Notes: generated by a model from the letters alone, not told the origin. Counted from the first letter of the stretch, positions 10,477 through 21,205 are shown. The stretch: DNA of 64,000 bases from Diabrotica undecimpunctata (GCF_040954645.1 NC_092810.1:67764660-67828659); one strand, 5' to 3'. Program-made: numbers and translations.

Positions 10477-12674
10477 AGGATTCCATTGAGGTTAACTTGT
10501 GGACATGTACCTCTTCTTAGAGTGAATGTAATTTGTGTAGATTTTGAGGGGTTTACTCTAATTCTCCAGAGTTTAAGCCATTCATTTGTTTTGTTCAGAT
10601 GTAGTTGCAGTCTCTCTGATGCTATTATTGGGTTGCTATGAGAGGCCAAGAAAGCAGTATCATCTGCGAATGTTGCAAGCGTTAGGTTATTGCTTATTGG
10701 CAAGTCAGCCGTATATATCAGGTACAGAATCGGTCCGAGCACACTACCCTGAGGTACACCAGATAGGATGGGGTAGAGTTTTGTATAGGCTTCACTATAT
10801 TTTACCAGATATCTCCTTTCTGTAAGGTATGATTGAAGCAGTTTAAAGTAAGGGTAAGGTAAATTTTTCTTTAATTTGTACAGAAGTCCTGTATGCCACA
10901 CCTTGTCAAAAGCTTGAGAGGCGTCTAAAAAGGCTGCAGTACAATATTGCTTGTTCTCGAGACTACTTCTTATTGTTGTGTATAGTCTGTGAACTTGTTC
11001 TATTGTACCATGTTGGTTACGAAAACCGAATTGATGGTCAGGTATGAGACACTTTTCGTCCAATATTGGTTTGATTTTTCGTAGTAGAAGTTTTTCGAAG
11101 ACCTTAGAGATGACTGGGAGTAGACTAATCGGTCGGTATGAGTTGACATCTTTTGGATCTTTACCAGGTTTTTGAATGAGTATAATCTGTGCCACTTTCC
11201 ATTGCAGAGGGAAGTAATGCAGACTAAGCATAGCATTGAAGATCATAGTGATTATTCTGTAACAGTCATTGGTTAGTTCCTGGAGGATCTTACCCGTTAT
11301 GAGGTCGAATCCCGGAGCCTTATTGGGTTGTATCTCATTCTTTATTATCTGTTTTACTTCTTTAATATTAAACTTGGTGATAGGTAGATCCATTTGATAT
11401 GGAGCCTCAAGAAAAGAATTAAATGGTTCTTCTTGTTCTAATGGCACTACTCTGTTAAATGGACTAAATACTGTAGAAAAATGTTCAGCGAATGTCTCAG
11501 ATTTTTCTGTGTCTGTTCTTGCCCATTTACCTTTGACATTTTTTAGAGGAGGTATGGCGTCTTGTGGACCTTTTACCTTTCTCGTCGCCTTCCATAGAGA
11601 ATAATTGGTGTCTTTGGACGGAGTCAAATTTTCTAAGTAAGTTTGGATCCCCCTGTTTTTCTCTTCTTTTAATAGATTTTTAAGTCTTCTGGTAATTCTG
11701 TTTAAATTTTGTTTGTCAATAGGAGCGTGTGTGTTTTGCCACTTTTTCCTAAGTTTTCTTTTCTCATCGATCAGGTTTTTTGCACTTTGCGAACAGTTTA
11801 TGCTTTCCTTCCATGTTGTTTGTTCGGGAGTAGAAATCCAACCTGCCTTTTGTATGGAGGTAGTAAGTTGTTGTACCGCATTTTCAATTTGTAATTCTGT
11901 TTTAAGTGGCAAGTTCGTTGGTATTTGTTCTGCTAGTGCGCTTCGGAATATTTTCCAATTTGTTTGATTATTGGTTAGGACTGGAGGCTTATTTCTGAGT
12001 ATGATTTTGGAGTCTAGGTCAATTAGAATGGGAGAATGATCTGAAGAGAGGTCCCAGCATGATTCTATTGCTAAATAGTTAAGAGAGATACCTTTAATCA
12101 CACAGAAGTCTAAGAGATCTGGTGTTTTATTTGGATCTGTAGGCCAATAAGTTGGTTCTCCTGTAGATATGTGTTGTAGGTTGTTTCCTGTTATTGACTT
12201 CAGCAGTTGTCTACCCCTTGTTGTAATTACCCTAGAGCCCCAGTGATGATGTTTACAGTTAAAGTCTCCTCCTGCTATGAATTTGTGTCCAAGAGAACTG
12301 AAATAGGCGCTAAAGTTGTTTTCGTTGATTGGTTGACCAGGAGGACAGTAGACCGCAGATAAGGTAAGGTTGCCTAGCCAGTCTTCGATGACAATGCTAG
12401 TTGATTGCAGGTACTTTTCACTGAGCTTATTTAACTCATGGTGTTTTATATTAGATTTGATAATAATAGCTGTGCCACCGTGTGCCTTGTCATTTGGATG
12501 TTTTGTGTAGTGGACAATGTATTTTGGAATTTTGATATAGTTTTTGTCTGTTAAATGAGCTTCTGATACAAGCATAACATCAATTTTCTTCTCGTCGAGG
12601 AAAATTTTTATTTCTTGGATGTGGTTCGTTAGGCCATTTGAGTTCCAGACGGCTATTTTAAGTCTGTGTTGCAT
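10455..12674 (-). CDS. Jockey-like ORF2: APE endonuclease and reverse transcriptase
   Basis: 739 codons. The N-terminus is an exonuclease-endonuclease-phosphatase (APE-type) domain: AVWNSNGL (about residue 9), VSEAHLTDKN, GGTAIIIK, GGDFNCKHHHWGS, and SSDHSPILIDL near residue 215. These hold the Asn, Glu, Asp and His of the nickase site. The RT follows: NKAPGFDLITGKILQEL, YRPISLLPVISKVFEKLL, FGFRNQHGTIEQVHRL, AFLDASQAFDKVWHTGLL, SGVPQGSVLGPILYLIY and the catalytic ATFADDTAFLA. It should nick the target and prime reverse transcription there. The start ATG shares its A with the ORF1 stop. The frame ends early through a frameshift, so this copy gives a truncated RT without its C-terminal region. 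Confidence 0.92.
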   Translation of the reverse strand: MQHRLKIAVWNSNGLTNHIQEIKIFLDEKKIDVMLVSEAHLTDKNYIKIPKYIVHYTKHPNDKAHGGTAIIIKSNIKHHELNKLSEKYLQSTSIVIEDWLGNLTLSAVYCPPGQPINENNFSAYFSSLGHKFIAGGDFNCKHHHWGSRVITTRGRQLLKSITGNNLQHISTGEPTYWPTDPNKTPDLLDFCVIKGISLNYLAIESCWDLSSDHSPILIDLDSKIILRNKPPVLTNNQTNWKIFRSALAEQIPTNLPLKTELQIENAVQQLTTSIQKAGWISTPEQTTWKESINCSQSAKNLIDEKRKLRKKWQNTHAPIDKQNLNRITRRLKNLLKEEKNRGIQTYLENLTPSKDTNYSLWKATRKVKGPQDAIPPLKNVKGKWARTDTEKSETFAEHFSTVFSPFNRVVPLEQEEPFNSFLEAPYQMDLPITKFNIKEVKQIIKNEIQPNKAPGFDLITGKILQELTNDCYRIITMIFNAMLSLHYFPLQWKVAQIILIQKPGKDPKDVNSYRPISLLPVISKVFEKLLLRKIKPILDEKCLIPDHQFGFRNQHGTIEQVHRLYTTIRSSLENKQYCTAAFLDASQAFDKVWHTGLLYKLKKNLPYPYFKLLQSYLTERRYLVKYSEAYTKLYPILSGVPQGSVLGPILYLIYTADLPISNNLTLATFADDTAFLASHSNPIIASERLQLHLNKTNEWLKLWRIRVNPSKSTQITFTLRRGTCPQVNLNGILCPKSMT

Positions 12675-14110
12675 TAGTGCATTTTGGAAATCATAGTCAT
12701 AAGAAGGTTAAGCATAGTGTCCATTCTCTCTACTAGTTTTGTCATCAGGTTTTCAAGGTTGGCAATTTTCGTTGAATGGTTTGAGCCGACATTAGTTTGT
12801 TGATTTGTGATTTCATCCGCTTGACTATTTCCTGAAGTTTTTTGGGCGTAAGAAACACCAGGGGTTACTCTTTGACTATTGGTTTCATGGGTGTCTGTTC
12901 TGTGGGTCTCTTGATTCTTTCTGAGTTGGGGGAATTTTTCTTTTTGTATTTGTTTGTATACGCTGCAGCCCTTATAGTTGGCCGGATGGTTTCCCATACA
13001 AAGTACACATTTTACGTTATTGCTGCGTTCTTTTCGTGGGCAGTGTAAAGTAAGATGATTACTTGCACACTTTACGCATCTTGGAGGCATATGGCAGAAT
13101 TTTTGTGTGTGACCGTAGCGTTGACATTTGGTACATTGGGGAACCTGACGTTTGGGATATGGTGGTTCGAAGGACACAATCATGTTCTGGAGTGCTCTCA
13201 CATCATATATGTCTTTATTATTTGGCTTAGTTTTTAATTCTATATAAAAGAGCGGAAGCGCTATTTTGGATCCATTCTTATATATATTAGCTATGTTGGT
13301 TACTTCGTGTCCCATTAATCCTAGCTCATGTACTAAAGCGTCTTTATCTGCTGTCTGATGCATATTACGAAGCACAACTCGGAATGTTCTTTCTTCCTTT
13401 GTTTGATAGGTGTAATAATGTGTATTTTTCTCATTGAGTGCTTTGGTTATGTTTCGGTAATATTCAGAAGTTGAGGGCTGGATCTTTACTTGGTTGTTAT
13501 AGAGACATTTGATGGAATATCCCAGAGGGGATATTGTTTCTAACAATTGTCGAAGAGGTTGTATATCACCTACATCTGAAACAAATATGGGTGGGGGTTG
13601 AATACTTTCTTTAACTGCATCAGTTCTGGTTTGGTTGATCTCATCAGGTACTTCATCTAAGCTAGCAAATCTATTAGACGTTGGTGTGGGTGCTTTGAGC
13701 CAGTAATCGCTCATTATTGTTTGTTTTAGTTGTTTATCACCTCCAGGGCTGTCATTTCTTGCTCGTTTGTGGGCTTGAACAGTTTTCCATTCTTGATCTT
13801 GGTTTTCTTGGCTATTTTGTGGATTTGCGATGTATATTTGTGACGGTAGATAAGAAGAAGAAGAAGCATGATTAGAAAGAAAAGAGTTACCTGGTTGTTC
13901 ATGTTGATTCTCAGTTGACTCTGTCTCTTGGAGTACTATATTGGTTGAGCAATTTTCATTCCTTTGTTGTTCGCTAGACAAGGTTCTGTTGCTCGATGGT
14001 TGTTGCATGGTAGTTATTTGCAGATTAGCGATGTGTTTTTCTGAAGTTGAACTTCTCGGCGGAGATCTGCTCACTTTGTTTGAATTTAAGAACGGATTGT
14101 CTATGTCCAT
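12674..14110 (-). CDS. Jockey-like ORF1, gag-like nucleic-acid-binding protein
   Basis: 478 codons, intact. The N-terminal third is Ser/Gln/Asn-rich and low complexity. A central segment with FRVVLRNMHQTADKDALV resembles the RRM-like region preceding the knuckles in Jockey and I element gags. Three zinc knuckles follow at about residues 330-390: CTKCQRYGHTQKFC, CVKCASNHLTLHC and CVLCMGNHPANYKGC. These package element RNA into a ribonucleoprotein. The C-terminus ends in a hydrophobic helix with LLMTMISKM. Chosen start: the first in-frame ATG, close to the inferred 5' end of the element. Confidence 0.9.
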   Translation of the reverse strand: MDIDNPFLNSNKVSRSPPRSSTSEKHIANLQITTMQQPSSNRTLSSEQQRNENCSTNIVLQETESTENQHEQPGNSFLSNHASSSSYLPSQIYIANPQNSQENQDQEWKTVQAHKRARNDSPGGDKQLKQTIMSDYWLKAPTPTSNRFASLDEVPDEINQTRTDAVKESIQPPPIFVSDVGDIQPLRQLLETISPLGYSIKCLYNNQVKIQPSTSEYYRNITKALNEKNTHYYTYQTKEERTFRVVLRNMHQTADKDALVHELGLMGHEVTNIANIYKNGSKIALPLFYIELKTKPNNKDIYDVRALQNMIVSFEPPYPKRQVPQCTKCQRYGHTQKFCHMPPRCVKCASNHLTLHCPRKERSNNVKCVLCMGNHPANYKGCSVYKQIQKEKFPQLRKNQETHRTDTHETNSQRVTPGVSYAQKTSGNSQADEITNQQTNVGSNHSTKIANLENLMTKLVERMDTMLNLLMTMISKMH

Positions 14111-14130
14111 CCTGTATCACGATTAAATAT

Positions 14131-15100
14131 TTTATACATCACGAACAATTATTTATGATACGCCTATGGCTTTTATTTGCCGGTATTTGGCGTTTGGAAA
14201 TAGCACTTGTTTTATTTTGTTTGCGTTTTTAGAACACTGATAATTAATATTAGTAATTAACGATATAGTTTCCAATAAGAACTGGTTACTATAATAATAG
14301 ATATTTTTGTACTAGAAAAACAAATTTATGCGACCGTCTCCAGCAAAGGTTGGAACGAAAATATCAATATTTAAAATGATATTCAATATTGTGTTTAAAC
14401 GGTACAAAAGGCATATTTACATTTTTATAAAGCCTAAAACATATAGTAGTCTATTTTTCATTACAGCAAATTTTGCTGCACCGAAATACTTGAATTTACC
14501 ACAGAAAAATGTGGCCTTAAAAATTTGGAAGTAATTTTAATATGTGGCATTCATCATATTCTAAGTCAAACGATTCAGCGTTCCACGTTTTGCTGACTTG
14601 AGGCCGAATACTTTTTTGGAAGATGATAAAATTTATGGTTACGTTCACGGAATAGCTGAAAATGTAGAACTTCGACTGAAGATTAGATGGATAACGGCAG
14701 CTACGCTGAAATTTATGAGGTTGAAAGAGATGAAACCATCATTAGTAGTCAACGCTACTATGAAAAATACACATATCGTACTACCGCAACTAACACTAAA
14801 CACACTAAACAGCGCAGCAGTGACTTTTCAGTAAGCAGTGAGTAGGAATAGACTAAGCTTGCAGTGTTGTAAGATCTATCGCTTACATATTCATTTCTTG
14901 GATTTCCAACCCTGTAATGCACTCAAAATTTCCAATTTTATTCAAAATAAAACTATTGGTAAGTATAAATGATTTGTATACATATAAATAATTAAATTCC
15001 AGTCTGAATGAATCGAAGATGAAGGCTAAGGACTGGTAATGTGGTATGAAATCAGATCAAGTTTTTTTACTGATCACAGATCTTACGAATATACCATTAA
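14131..15100. other. No recognisable gene
   Basis: Two short plus-strand frames (14328-14534 and 14598-14834) have no recognisable motif. Otherwise AT-rich DNA between the Jockey-like LINE and the LINE relic at 15.1 kb. Confidence 0.4.
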
Positions 15101-15121
15101 GAGGCTAAATTAGGTATTGAA

Positions 15122-15605
15122 TTGTCAGACAAATACTACTGGGACTATATACTTAGAGAATCCATCTTTCAGATGAACTCCGATATGATGACACCAGAAC
15201 TAATCGAGAAGACAACACAATTATACCATCTAGGGAACAAAGAGTCCCAAATATTATTAATACGGTTCACTGATGGATCTAAAACTGCCCATGGTACTGG
15301 ATCAGGAGTATTTGGGTTGACATGTAATTAAAACAAATCTTACAGCGTAGGTCAATATACTACACGTTGAAGATTTTGCTTTGAACATGGATGAAAACCC
15401 CAACGCAAAGAAAATCAACATTTATACAGATAGCCAAGCGGCTATTCTGGTCGTAAAGAACCCACTCACCAAATCAAATCTGGTGAGGAACTGCAAAGAT
15501 CTCAACAACAACCTGACAAAAGGCAATAAAGTACCTTTAATATGGGTGCCGGATCAGGAAGGGTGCATGGGAATGAACTATAAAAAAACTAGTATGAATG
15601 AGTAG
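15122..15605 (+). pseudogene. LINE RNase H domain relic, left part
   Basis: Two frames carry RNase H blocks: IRFTDGSKTAHGTGSGVFG (about 15262-15318, first catalytic Asp in FTDGS), then INIYTDSQAAILVVKNPL and LIWVPDQEGCMG (15411-15570). This is the C-terminal RNase H of I/R1-group LINEs. It is cut at about 15627 by the DNA transposon; further LINE sequence resumes near 17960. Frame breaks show it is dead. A relative lies at 27.6-28.5 kb. Confidence 0.8.
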
Positions 15606-16037
15606 TGAATGAATTTATACTAAAATTCACATTCAGATGGCAGCGTTACAGAGATAGGCCTGTGCTTTCTATATGTCAGAACTAACTACAGGGTTGTCAA
15701 AGTTTTTAATCGTACGGTATGGGCCGGCCCCTCTAAAAGAATTATAATATGGGAAATATTTATGAATGTAAAATGGAAAAATATTGCTTTTTGAAGTTTT
15801 TTCTTTAAATTATATAATTTTTCTGTTGTTATTTTAAAAATAGAAAGTTATATTTCAGGAATCTAGTTTGCAATTCGTGGAAATGAATTTCTTTCTCTAC
15901 TTGAATTTACAGTTACAGACATTGGAAAATAATTAAGAATTAAGAAAATATAATTATAAATTCAAAATTATTCTTTAATACCTGCAATTATAAATTCAGC
16001 TAGATAAAATGTTGGAAATCATTAAAAGGATATTTAG

Positions 16038-16990
16038 TTGATGTCAGACGTTTGTGTCGTGTCAATCTCAATAAGTGTAATAAAATTCAAAAACAGTAAT
16101 TTTTTAAATAGCGAATGCACAAAAATAGTGTTAAATGTTTTTAACTATTTGTCAAACAGTAACAATGATAAAAGTTTATCAACACTGCGGGAAGTTTCTC
16201 CTATGACTGAAGTCTCTGAACGAACGATTATCTGATATATAGAGGTAAAAGTAAAAATGGGCTACTCCCAACCTCCATAAGAAAAAAAGAACCGGTTATT
16301 CGATTAGCCGTGAGAATAAATACGATGAAGTAACTCGCTTCGAAATAAGACAAGTAGTGCACGGTTTTTTTATGGACAACGTTTTCCAAACCTTGACGTG
16401 GTACTAGAAAAAATTAACGAAATGGAGCATCTTTTAAATTTTGATAAGAGAACATTGAGAAGACTATAGCACGACATGGGTTTTATATACAGCAAGCAGG
16501 GTAGAAACTCAATAATAATAGAAAAACAAGAAATAGTCGCTTGGAGGCGCCACTTTCTCGGAGAAATACAGAAAGTGAGGAATCAAGGAGCCAATATCAT
16601 TTATACGGACAAGTCGTGGGTTATAACTGGAACTATCAATGGACAAGTATGGCAAGATACAACAATAAAAAATAGACGACAGGCTTTTGTTAATAAACTT
16701 ACCACAGGTAAAAAACTCAGCACGAGCTGAAAAGGATCAAGATTTGTTTCAGTCCATGCGAGAAACAAAGGTGAATTCGTTAAATGTGGTGACATAACTT
16801 TTCTTGCCAAAAAAAAGGTGCTGAAGATTACCATGAAGGTTCGAATGGATATCTCTTTAAGAAATGGTTTGAACACATGTTAATACAGAATCTCCCAAAA
16901 AATAAAAAGAATTTGATTGTAATGGACAATGCATCTTATCATTCTAGGAAACTTAATTTTCCCAAACAATATTGGGTGAAACATCAAAAG
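16038..16990 (+). pseudogene. IS630/Tc1-superfamily transposase, degenerate
   Basis: In order: an N-terminal helix-turn-helix relic (16038-16235), then, in shifted frames, VVLEKINEMEHLLNFDKRTL and MGFIYSKQGRN, the first catalytic region NIIYTDKSWV (16593-16622), GSRFVSVHARNKGEFVKCGD (about 16737-16795), and the second Asp block LIVMDNASYHSRKL (about 16913-16955). The order and spacing fit the DDE_3 fold. Several frameshifts and stops interrupt it, so it is not functional. Confidence 0.75.
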
Positions 16991-17010
16991 GAGTGACTTT
17001 ACCAAAACAA

Positions 17011-17080
17011 TTGTGGAAATTGAAACATGAATAAACTTATTTTATCCTTCAATGGTGGCTTACTCCCAATAAAATAATAT
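17011..17080. repeat. Foldback MITE family, partial copy
   Basis: Shares GTGGAAATTGAAAC, AATAAACTTA and TGTGGCTTATTCCC-like blocks with the right arm of the foldback family, but has no left arm. Probably an old half-element or a related ancestor. Confidence 0.55.
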
Positions 17081-17778
17081 TTATTTTGTAGAATATTACT
17101 TAAAAAAACAACTTCTGAAAACTGCTTATGCATTTAAAAATATTTATAACAAATACAAAATTGATTAAATTGTTGAAAAATACACAAATCATAGTGATGA
17201 AAAATGCCGTGTAAATGTTCACATCTAAAGACTTCTGCCTTATCACTGTGAACTGAACCCAATATAAAGGATGTGGAGAGAAGTGAAATGGTACGTGTCC
17301 TCTAGAATTTAAAGTTTTAAACAAAACGCCTTTAAATCATTGATTTATGAAGGTTATGAAAAGTACAGAACAATAGACATTGGAAAAGTTACCTCAACCA
17401 TGTTATAAAGGTAGAAAATAATTTTCGGAATAAACTAGATTATGACATTGAAAATAATTTAAAATTGTATTTCTGGCGTATTCTCTTAAAACACTTTCAT
17501 TAAATACTTATTAATAAATGTTCATTAAAGGTCACTATTTACTTAAAATTATTAATGTAGTTCATATAATATAATATAATAGTTGTGTTTAACCAACAAA
17601 TTATCTTTATAATGTGTAAACGCATTTTAGAAATTAAGACCATTTATTTCATTCAGGAATATTCTACTAAAAATTTTAACTTACCTAAACCTATTTTAGT
17701 CTAACCTGAGTTCGGCCCTGCTTGTTTTACAAAAGTAGCATAATTTACAATGACAGTAGAATTGGCAATGCTGTTATC
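17081..17778. other. Interior of the IS630-type transposon, non-coding
   Basis: AT-rich, no recognisable coding block; only short frames. It is the 3' portion between the transposase relic and the right terminal repeat. Confidence 0.4.
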
Positions 17779-17959
17779 CTATATCCGTACACTGCCATCT
17801 GAATGTGATTTCCACTTTAGTACATTTGTTGTGGAATTACCAGAAACAAGAAGTGTCCGGTAAGTAATCATTAAAAGAAATGGAAGACCACTAAAGAATA
17901 AATCCAGACTACGAAAATAATTAAAAATATTAATAAAACTCTCGGACAATTTGATGAAT

Positions 17960-18314
17960 CTCAATACACGAGAGATTAAAAGGTCATCCAAATGGTAGCT
18001 GGACATTGTGGTTTAAGAAAACACATATAGAAAAGAGGTACGATGAATGAATCATGGTAAAGAAAATGAGAAACGGAAGAAGAGACTGCCATACACATCA
18101 TATGCCATTGAATGTGCTAAGTGATATGAGGCAGGAATTCACTAACCAACTGAGGATTGAACTAGAAGAGATCTTTAAACTACCAATGAGGAAACTGACT
18201 GAATGTAGACCTTCTTTGAGACCAAATGACTTATTGGAGTCTAATGGAAAAAACAGTGTATGGTACAAAGCTCTAAGAAAAAGAAGAAGAGATCTTACAA
18301 AATGTGATTTCTAA
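17960..18314 (+). pseudogene. LINE C-terminal relic, continuation after the transposon
   Basis: MVAGHCGLRKHI (17991-18026) is the conserved block after RNase H in I/R1-type LINE proteins, which normally continues into a Cys-rich EEET-HILC-type segment. Here a shifted frame (18054-18314) reads RDCHTHHMPLNVLSDMRQEF, consistent with that segment. It is likely the downstream part of the LINE at 15122-15605. Confidence 0.6.
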
Positions 18315-18950
18315 TCAGTACAGGAACAGCAAAGAACAATGCGGTTATCATAATTTATCAACGCTGCAGAATTTTGAATGATCTGTACAATCGGAGATTT
18401 CGCCCTTCCTTGCAGGCTTGTACATATAGAGCAGACTATTCAGGATTCTCGATAAAAATGAAAATATTTGTACTTGAAATAAAATATGAATTATCTAAAT
18501 AACTGAAATAGTAAAGCTTTTATATACTCCTGTTCAAAATTATCACACCACATTTTCAAATTTATTTTGATGAGACAATATTAACGTTTATTGTAAGAAA
18601 ACATAGGTGTCAAGTGGATATTACTGTCAGTTTTGAATTGTTATGTACAGTGGCTCGCAGCTTAAATGATGCAGTCGCTACTCAATAAAACCAGCTTGTG
18701 TCAGCGGCTCAATATTTATTAGAAAAAAATTTCATACTGAAATTAAATAACTATAAGTCTTCTTAAATAGGATAAGCTATTTATGGGTTTCAAATATACC
18801 ATACTTAAATAACAATAAATATTTAATTCTTTTATGTACGATTTTGATGTTACAGCTAAAATGATGCAGATAAGATGAAGCATTACACAACTTGTCAATT
18901 TGAAATTTGCGAAGTAGGCGTTGCACTAAATTCATATTGCATTTATTTTT

Positions 18951-20490
18951 ATGTTTAACTTGACATTTCGGCAAGTATTTAATCTAAGAATGGGTCGCCG
19001 AATTACGATTAGTGAAAGAAATTTAATTGTTACTCACCATAGAAATGGATATAACCTAAGAGAGATATCCAAAATGGTAAATAATTATTTATCAACAGTT
19101 CAGCACATTATTGAACGTTACCGAAATAAAAATAGTTGAAAATAAATAAATAAAAAATTAATAAATTAAAGGTTAGCTCCAAATAAGATTTTTACAGAAC
19201 GTGATGAAAGAGAAATTGCAATTAATGCTACAAAGTGCCCCAAAGTTGCGAGATAAGGTGGAAAAACAGTTTAGAAAAAGATGTAACCCCGAAACAATTA
19301 GACGGATATTACGAAAGAATAATCTACTTGGCGAACTGCTAGAAATAAACCTTTTATTAGTCAAAGAAATAGGCGTGTTAGATTGGTGTTCGCTAGTGAG
19401 CATATTAACAAAGATTTGAACTTTTGAAATTCAGCAATACATATTTGCTGATGAAACCAAAATAAACTTGTTTCGGTCCGATGGAAAAATATCTGTGTGG
19501 AGAAAGCCGAATGAAGAACTAAAATTAAAAAATATGAAAGCTACGGTAAAGCACGGTGGAGTGATGATGAGGGGATGTATTAGTGATGATGTGGGGGTGT
19601 ATGTCATCTGCAGGAGTAGGTAACGTCCATTTTATTGAAGGGAATATGAACAATACAATGTACTTGGATATACTAAGGCAGCATCTCACCGCTTCTTAGG
19701 GTGCCTGTCCATTCCGAACGTTGGCGATAATTCTGACTAAGATGACTTTGTTGGTTGCTATACGAAATAGCTGTGTCGAGTTCTTTCTATACCATGCTCT
19801 CAGGTTAGCAAGCCAGGATATTCTTCTTCGTCCTGGGGCCCTTTTTCCTTCAATTTTACCTTGCAAAATGCATTGAAGTAGCTCGTATCTGCCTTGATTT
19901 CTCATTATTTGTCCCAAGTACTGCAGCTTATGGCCCTTCACGATGCTGAGCTAATCCGCGGTTGTGTTCATCCTCCGCAGTACTTCTTCATTAGTTTGAT
20001 AGTTTCCGCCTTCAATGTCCACGTTTCTACTCCGTACAGAAACACTGAGTATACGTAACATTTAAGGAGCCTTATTTTTGTTTCTAGGGTGAGGTCATGG
20101 CTCTTGAACACAGAGCTCATAGTCAAGAATGCACTTTTTGCCTTTCCGATGCGACATTAATCTCTTGGGTATTGTTCCACGACTCATTGATTATAGTTCC
20201 CTCTAATCTCACCGCTAATTCTTAAAAATTAGGTATTAATAGCAATTACAGGTTTTATCAGGACAAAGATCCAAAACACACGCCATATCGGGTTCGTACT
20301 TGGTTGCTTTATAATTGCCGAAATGTCATTAAAACACCAGACCAGTCACCAGATTTAAATGTTATTGAAAATTTGTGGTTGACATTAAAAAATAAAGTAA
20401 ATAGTGCCCCAATATCAAATAGAAATTAATTGAAAGTAAAAATTACTGAAGCTTGGGACACAATTTCCCCAGAGTACACTAGAAATTGAT
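18951..20490 (+). pseudogene. Tc1-type transposase, degenerate and interrupted
   Basis: 18951-19139 reads RMGRRITISERNLIV, then LREISKMVNNYLSTVQHII, the paired-type DNA-binding helix-turn-helix. Later blocks: FADETKINLFRSDGKISVWR (19448-19507, first catalytic Asp), VKHGGVMMRGCISDD, then, beyond the RTE insertion, RFYQDKDPKHTPYRV with the second Asp, and TPDQSPDLNVIENLWLTLK with the Glu (20332-20388). This is the DD34E signature. Stops and frameshifts between blocks make it inactive. Confidence 0.88.
19694..20205 (-). mobile_element. RTE-like LINE 3' fragment nested in the Tc1 transposon
   Basis: Minus-strand C-terminal RT piece (19696-19941) reads KLQYLGQIMRNQGRYELLQC and GRRRISWLANLRAWY, the same family as the LINE at 2.2 kb (KLQYLGHVMRNERYNLLQL). 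The insertion is bordered by an 11-bp direct repeat, ATCTCACCGCT, at 19683-19693 and 20206-20216, a good target-site duplication. The fragment is only 512 bp, a typical 5'-truncated insertion. Confidence 0.88.
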
Positions 20491-20804
20491 AATAAAGGGG
20501 AAGCTACAAAATATTAGTAACCATTTTTCAATGCGTAGGGTTTGTTTTCTTTATTAATTTTCTTGTTTTAAAGTTTGCATCATTTTAGCTGTGACATCAA
20601 GATCATTCATAAAATATTTAAATATTTATTATTATTTAAGTATGGTATATTTGAAACCCAAAAAATAGCTTATACTCATTTAAAAGACTTGTATTGTAGT
20701 AATTTAATTTCAGTATGTATTTTTTTTCCAATAAATATTGAGCCACTGACACAAGCTAGTTTTATTAAGAAGTTACTGAATCATTTAAGCTGTGACTCAC
20801 TGTA

Positions 20805-21205
20805 TATACTGTATGTCCTCCATTAAGAGCAAAACAATAATTACTTCATGTCCTTTTAGTTTATTGCGTGTATTATTTAAAGTTGTTTAATTTAGTATAT
20901 ATTGTTTAACAAAGTGTGGTGTCATGAGGTAGTATAATTATTCACATTTGAATAAAATAATACAAAAAAAAAATTAAATTAAATATTTATTTAGGTCAAG
21001 ATTGTGTATTATACAAAAATACTGTATAATTGTTTTTTGTTACCTTGAATTTTGAATATAAAATGGCTATATTCTAAAAGAAATGACCGGGAATCTTCTC
21101 ACAAACTTAATAATGTATCTTCATCATTACATGGAGCTACAACAAGATATAAAACCTTTTTATTCTTACAAAAGGTTTGTTTATAAAATCAATAAAAAAA
21201 TTTAT
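20805..21205. other. No recognisable gene
   Basis: AT-rich spacer between the Tc1 element and the second foldback MITE. Short frames only. Confidence 0.4.

Larger units (their letters stand above)
9740..14130 (-). mobile_element. Near full-length Jockey-like LINE with two ORFs
   Basis: On the minus strand the element runs from a short 5' region near 14130, through ORF1 (gag-like) and ORF2 (endonuclease plus RT), to a 3' poly(A) tract, seen as a 20-nt T run at 9740-9759. ORF1 stop and ORF2 start overlap as TAATG at 12672-12676. ORF2 is broken once, near 10480, by a single-base frameshift. I could not find matching target-site duplications. Layout and zinc knuckles fit Jockey-group elements; the exact clade needs a tree. 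Confidence 0.9.
15628..17807 (+). mobile_element. Tc1/IS630-type DNA transposon inserted in a LINE
   Basis: Terminal inverted repeats: the left end (15628-15658, CACATTCAGATGGCAG then a variable stretch) matches the reverse complement of 17779-17807. Between them lies a decayed transposase (16038-16990). LINE RNase H blocks flank both sides, so the transposon entered a pre-existing LINE. A solo piece of the foldback MITE family lies inside at 17011-17080. Confidence 0.7.
18648..20802 (+). mobile_element. Tc1-like transposon with long terminal inverted repeats and TA duplication
   Basis: The left end starts CAGTGGCTCGCAGCTTAAAT at 18648 preceded by TA; the right end (reverse complement CAGTGAGTCACAGCTTAAAT) finishes at 20802 followed by TA. 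Similarity of the two ends extends inwards for roughly 230 bp (18648-about 18885 against about 20570-20802), much longer than simple Tc1 ends. Inside is a decayed transposase split by an RTE-like insertion at 19694-20205. Confidence 0.9.

Noticed and set aside
10269..11967. Several plus-strand frames across the Jockey-like LINE
   Set aside because: They are antisense shadows of ORF2; no domain.
14598..14834. 78-codon plus-strand frame
   Set aside because: No family resemblance and no supporting neighbours; could be old repeat material.
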